Origin: Belnapia mucosa
Lineage (GTDB): Bacteria; Pseudomonadota; Alphaproteobacteria; Acetobacterales; Acetobacteraceae
Direction of reading: 5' to 3'
Length of the DNA stretch: 64,000 nt
Assembly: GCF_016775475.1 (NCBI RefSeq)
Contig: NZ_JAEUXJ010000006.1
Location: 124,001-188,000, forward strand
Shown in pieces: positions 60,420-64,000 of this stretch. The notes beneath the pieces are model-generated. The model searched no databases. It saw only the letters and a list, made by a program, of their open reading frames with translations, and had not been told where the DNA came from. Position 1 is the first letter of the stretch. Each line of letters begins with the position of its first letter. The position numbers and the translations under genes are program-made.

Positions 60420-62234
60420 CTAGTCGGTCCCCATCATTCGCACATAGCTGCCGGGCGCATCCTCGATCGCCGGCAGCGCGCCGGTTCCCGGGATGCGGGC
60501 CGGCACTTGGTCCTTCGCGCCCTTGTCCTGGCCTATCACCCAGCGCTGCCAGTCCGGCCACCAGGAACCGGCCAGCTCCGTTGCACCGCTGAACCACTCC
60601 TCGGGATCGGGTGGCAGGGTCTCATTGACCCAATGGCTGTATTTGCCGCTGCCCGGCGGGTTCACGATGCCGGCGATATGGCCGGAGGCAGCGAGGACGA
60701 AGCGCACCGGCCCGCCATAGATCTGCGTCGCCCGGTAGGTCGATTTCCAGGGCGCGATATGGTCCTCCCGCGTCGAGATCAGGTAGCTCGGCACCTTGAT
60801 TTTGCGCAGGTCGATCTTGGCACCCAGCAGCTCGATCCCGCCCGGCTTCACCAGGTCGTTCGCCTGGTACATGCGGCGCAAGTAGAAGCTGTGCATGCGC
60901 GCCGGCATGCGGGTGCTGTCATCGTTCCAGTAGAGCAGGTCGAAGGGGAAGGGCTCCTGCCCCAGCAGGTAGTTGTTGACGACGAAGGACCAGATCAGGT
61001 CGTTCGCCCGCAGCATATTGAAGGTCGTCGCCATCTCGCGGCCTTCGAGGTAGCCGCGCTGCTGCATCTTCTCCTCGATGCCGCGGAGCTGCTCCTCGTC
61101 GATGAATACGCTGAGCTCACCGGCCTCCTCGAAATCGGTCATGGTGACGAAATAGGTGGCGGTCTTGATGCGGGTGTCGCGCTTGGCCGCCATATGCGCC
61201 AGCGTCGTCGCCAGCAGCGTCCCGCCCAGGCAATAGCCGATGGCATTCACCTGCCGCTCTCCGGTCGCCTGTTCGATCGCATCGAGGGCAGCATAGACGC
61301 CCTCCCGCATGTAGTCGTCGAAGCCCTTCTCGGCCAGGTGACCGTCCGGGTTCACCCAGGAGACGACGAAGACCGTATGGCCCTGATCGACCGCCCATTT
61401 GATGAAGGAATTCTTCGGCCGCAGGTCGAGGATGTAGAATTTGTTGATCCAGGGCGGGAAGATCACCAGCGGCCGCTTCAGCACCGTCTCGGTCGCGGGC
61501 GCATACTGGATCAGCTGCATCAGGTCGTTCTGGTAGACGACCTTGCCCGGCGTGACCGCAATATTCTCGCCGAATTGGAACTTACTGTCGTCGGTCATGC
61601 GGATGCGGAGCTGGCCGCGGCCCCGCTCCAGATCCGCCAGCAAGTGGGAGAGGCCCTTCAGCAGGTTCTCGCCGCCGGTCTCCGCCGTCTTCCGCAGCAC
61701 CTCGGGATTGGTGAGGAGAAAGTTGGACGGGCTCAGGGCATCGACGAATTGCCGGGTATAGAAATCGACCTTCTGTGCCGATTTCTGGTCCAGACCTTCG
61801 ACGCTGCCGACCACGGTCTGGAAGTAGCGGGCGCTCAGCAGGTAGGACTGCTTGATGAAGTCGAAGACCTCGTTCTCCCGCCAGGCCTCGTCCTTGAAGC
61901 GGCGGTCCTTCGGATCCTCGGCGATCACCGGCTGTGCCGTCTCGCCCAGCATCCGCCGGGCGGTGTTCTGCCAGAGCGTGAGGTAGTCCTGCCAGAAGCC
62001 GAGCTGCGCCTGGACCAGCCGGGCCGGATTGGCCATCAGCCGGGTCGTCATCTCGAGGAAGGCGCCACCGATATTCATCGGATCGGGGGATTGCCCACCC
62101 GATTCCTGCTGGCGCTTCAGGAAGTCGCTGACGATTCGCTGCCCGCGCTCCGCCACCTCCGACATGGTGCGGGTGACCAGTGCGGGGTCGGGCAACCGGA
62201 ACGGAGCGGTTTCGGGCAATTTGTCGTCGGCCAT
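60420..62234 (-). CDS. phaC: Class I polyhydroxyalkanoate synthase
   Basis: Polymerises (R)-3-hydroxyacyl-CoA into PHA at granule surfaces. At 604 aa it has the class I length, with the N-terminal PhaC_N region (ARLVQAQLGFWQDYLTLWQN). The alpha/beta-hydrolase core has the lipase-like box GYCLGGT with nucleophile Cys335, Asp491 in STREDHIAPW and His519 in AASGHIAGIVNPP. All three catalytic residues are intact. It stands alone; phaA, phaB, phaR and phasin genes are not adjacent. It converges on the lipoprotein array and is divergent from the proline-rich lipoprotein gene. Confidence 0.97.
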   Translation of the reverse strand: MADDKLPETAPFRLPDPALVTRTMSEVAERGQRIVSDFLKRQQESGGQSPDPMNIGGAFLEMTTRLMANPARLVQAQLGFWQDYLTLWQNTARRMLGETAQPVIAEDPKDRRFKDEAWRENEVFDFIKQSYLLSARYFQTVVGSVEGLDQKSAQKVDFYTRQFVDALSPSNFLLTNPEVLRKTAETGGENLLKGLSHLLADLERGRGQLRIRMTDDSKFQFGENIAVTPGKVVYQNDLMQLIQYAPATETVLKRPLVIFPPWINKFYILDLRPKNSFIKWAVDQGHTVFVVSWVNPDGHLAEKGFDDYMREGVYAALDAIEQATGERQVNAIGYCLGGTLLATTLAHMAAKRDTRIKTATYFVTMTDFEEAGELSVFIDEEQLRGIEEKMQQRGYLEGREMATTFNMLRANDLIWSFVVNNYLLGQEPFPFDLLYWNDDSTRMPARMHSFYLRRMYQANDLVKPGGIELLGAKIDLRKIKVPSYLISTREDHIAPWKSTYRATQIYGGPVRFVLAASGHIAGIVNPPGSGKYSHWVNETLPPDPEEWFSGATELAGSWWPDWQRWVIGQDKGAKDQVPARIPGTGALPAIEDAPGSYVRMMGTD

Positions 62235-62344
62235 GCCTCATGATTTAGCGCTCGCGGGTCGCCACTCCAACCCCGTCGGGGCGCTTGTCTCGCTTTCCCC
62301 TGCGGCCGTTCCGCGGTAACGCTGAATCGGCAGGAGGTAGCGGC

Positions 62345-62878
62345 ATGCGGCGGCATCGATCGGGGGCGGTCTGGCTGTTGGCCTGGGTGCCTTTCGCCCT
62401 GGCCGGCTGCTCCGTCCCGAAGCAGGTCAATCCCATCGAGATCTACCGGACCGTCTCGGGCGAGGCCGATGCGGGCCGCCCGCCGCCGCCGGGGATGGAC
62501 CGGCCACGGCCGAACCTGGCCAGCATCCCACCGCGGCCGGAACGCCCGCCGCCCGAGGTGCGGGATGCGATCTCCGCCGCCCTGGCCGCCTCCCGCGAGC
62601 AGTCGCGCACGCCGTTGCCGCCTCGGGCGGTGCCGGCGGGGCCTGTCGCCGCTTCGCCCGGCGATCCGCCCATCCCGGCCGCACCACCGCCCCGTCCCTC
62701 GCTGGCCGGGGCGCCGGCCGTGCCCTGGAGCGATGCGCCACGCCGCGCCGCCCCCGGATCGCCGGCTGGCCGCACGCAGCCGGAGCCCGAGGCGCCGCCG
62801 CCGCCTTCGATGCCGGATGCCGCCCCGGCCCCGCCGCCGCCCGACCTGCTGGGTCCGCCGCCGCTGCCGCGTCTCTGA
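62345..62878 (+). CDS. Proline-rich lipoprotein
   Basis: 177-aa predicted lipoprotein: signal RSGAVWLLAWVPFALAGC with lipobox LAGC (Cys at about 22). After a short conserved start (VPKQVNPIEIYRTVSGEADA) the protein is low-complexity, dominated by Pro, Ala and Arg, with no predicted fold. It is probably an extended cell-envelope linker. The IEIYRTVSG segment is found in similar alphaproteobacterial lipoproteins of unknown role. The AGGAGG site before ATG 62345 is strong. It is divergent from phaC and 94 bases upstream of the aminotransferase. Confidence 0.72.
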   Translation: MRRHRSGAVWLLAWVPFALAGCSVPKQVNPIEIYRTVSGEADAGRPPPPGMDRPRPNLASIPPRPERPPPEVRDAISAALAASREQSRTPLPPRAVPAGPVAASPGDPPIPAAPPPRPSLAGAPAVPWSDAPRRAAPGSPAGRTQPEPEAPPPPSMPDAAPAPPPPDLLGPPPLPRL

Positions 62879-62972
62879 CCTCGCCGGGAACCTCGCAGCC
62901 GGGGGCGCAACCCGCTATAGGGGCAGACCGGGCGCCTCCTGACCCGGTGCAACCCCGATCGGACCCAAGTCG

Positions 62973-64000
62973 ATGACCGAGGAATTCCACCGTATCCGCC
63001 GCCTGCCGCCCTATGTCTTCGCGGAAGTGAATGCCGCCAAGGCCCGGGCCCGTGCAGCCGCAGAGGACATCGTGGATCTCGGCATGGGCAATCCGGACAG
63101 CCCGACGCCGCCGCATATCGTCGCCAAGCTGATCGAGGCGGTGCAGGACCCGCGCACCCATCGCTATTCCATGTCGAAGGGTATCCCCGGCCTTCGCAAG
63201 GCACTGGCCGGCTATTACGACCGGCGCTTCGGCGTGAAGCTCGACCCGGAGCGGGAGGTGGTGGCGACCCTCGGCAGCAAGGAGGGGCTGGCGAACCTGG
63301 CCCAGGCCATCAGCAGCCCGGGCGACACCATCCTCGTCCCCAACCCCTCCTACCCGATCCATCAGTTCGGCTTCATCATCGCCGGCGCCTCGGTCCGCAG
63401 CCTGCCCTGCACCCCGGATGACGAGATGCTCTCGGCGATCGACCGGGCAGTGCGGCATTCGGTGCCGAAGCCGACCGCGGTCATCGTCAATTTCCCCTCG
63501 AACCCCACCGCCCATCTCGCCACGATCGAGTTCTACCGGGAACTGGTGGCGCTCTGCCGGCGGCACGAGCTCTTCATCCTCAGCGACCTCGCCTATGCCG
63601 AGCTCTATTTCGGCACGACCCCGCCGCCCTCCGTGCTGGAAGTGCCGGGAGCGCGGGAGGTGACGGTCGAATTCACCTCGCTGTCCAAGACCTACAACAT
63701 GCCTGGCTGGCGCATGGGCTTCGCGGCCGGCAACGAAAGGCTGATCGGCGCGCTGACGCGGGTGAAGTCCTACCTGGACTACGGCGCCTTCGCGCCGATC
63801 CAGATCGCCGCCGCCGCAGCCCTGAACGGACCGCAGGACACGGTGGCCGAGATGCGGACGCTTTACCGGGAGCGGCGTGACCTGCTGGTGAAGGGGCTGC
63901 GCCAGGCTGGGTGGGGGACGCCCTCGCCAGAGGGCTCGATGTTCCTCTGGGCGCCGATCCCGGAGAAATTCCGCCATCTCGGCAGTGTCGAATTCTCGAA
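62973..64000 (+). CDS. Class I/II PLP aminotransferase (AlaC-like), 3' end missing
   Basis: Aspartate-aminotransferase-fold enzyme; 342 residues are present and the gene runs off the window. RRLPPYVFAEVNAAKARARA and DIVDLGMGNPDSPTPPHIV are typical of the AlaC/YfdZ alanine aminotransferase and DapL-related group. The PLP Lys is in EFTSLSKTYNMPGWRMGFAAG, with the Arg two residues past Trp. SNPTAHLATIEFYRELV is in place of the usual SNPT(G/A)... segment. The preferred reading is glutamate-pyruvate transamination linking to branched-chain or methionine synthesis, but specificity is not set by sequence alone. Confidence 0.9.
   Translation, partial: MTEEFHRIRRLPPYVFAEVNAAKARARAAAEDIVDLGMGNPDSPTPPHIVAKLIEAVQDPRTHRYSMSKGIPGLRKALAGYYDRRFGVKLDPEREVVATLGSKEGLANLAQAISSPGDTILVPNPSYPIHQFGFIIAGASVRSLPCTPDDEMLSAIDRAVRHSVPKPTAVIVNFPSNPTAHLATIEFYRELVALCRRHELFILSDLAYAELYFGTTPPPSVLEVPGAREVTVEFTSLSKTYNMPGWRMGFAAGNERLIGALTRVKSYLDYGAFAPIQIAAAAALNGPQDTVAEMRTLYRERRDLLVKGLRQAGWGTPSPEGSMFLWAPIPEKFRHLGSVEFS

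Overview
The window is a dense, very GC-rich piece of bacterial chromosome with no rRNA, tRNA, insertion sequence, prophage or CRISPR array that I can see. The gene set suggests an alphaproteobacterium, most likely a Roseomonas-like member of the Acetobacteraceae. The markers are homospermidine synthase, a class I PHA synthase, several Bug/TctC-type binding proteins and many short ATGA overlaps. That placement is inference from gene content; no rRNA was available.

Layout. 0-1.5 kb: the end of a DUF169 gene converging on folE, with a 21-bp perfect hairpin between them. 1.5-12 kb: a minus-strand series of ECF sigma factor, small membrane protein (probable anti-sigma), periplasmic Metal_resist-like sensor, outer-membrane factor and MdtA/MdtB/MdtC-like RND pump. 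12.3-19.8 kb: a surface-polysaccharide operon (initiating phosphoglycosyltransferase, Wzx-like flippase, four glycosyltransferases, a DUF218 protein) preceded by a small HIRAN-like protein. 19.9-26.5 kb: acyl-CoA and hydroxy-acid metabolism (FAD oxidoreductase, crotonase, HMG-CoA lyase-like protein, CaiB-type CoA-transferase, MFS transporter, FMN hydroxy-acid oxidase). 26.6-32.8 kb: an unknown coiled-coil protein, a tautomerase with divergent LysR, a translationally coupled glycosyltransferase/unknown/glycosyltransferase trio, and a small membrane protein. 32.9-35.2 kb: a PepSY protein with a PhoP/PhoQ-like two-component pair and a PhoP-box-like direct repeat upstream. 35.2-39.5 kb: a polyamine cluster (NIPSNAP, agmatinase-like, ornithine decarboxylase with a long leader, homospermidine synthase). 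39.5-42.8 kb: LysR, an unknown 363-aa protein, a Cys form of the UGSC (seleno)protein family, and a GST.

42.9-44.5 kb is a decayed patch. A multiply frameshifted ATPase/TPR regulator remnant lies head-to-head with a broken DUF1348 gene, and both are cut at their facing ends. 44.6-50 kb: alpha/beta hydrolase, DUF3606 protein, M20 amidohydrolase, IlvD/Edd dehydratase and an orphan TctC. 50.1-52.7 kb: rplM-rpsI with a clear promoter and terminator, then argC and a gamma-carbonic anhydrase with its own terminator. 52.8-58.5 kb: a complete TctA-TctB-TctC transporter facing away from an acyl-CoA synthetase/ketopantoate reductase-like pair. 58.6-64 kb: three tandem paralogous lipoproteins of unknown function, PHA synthase, a proline-rich lipoprotein, and a class I aminotransferase that runs off the end.

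The least explained parts are the three-lipoprotein array, the UGSC-Cys pair, the sigma-linked RND operon, the GT/unknown/GT trio, and the ornithine decarboxylase leader.
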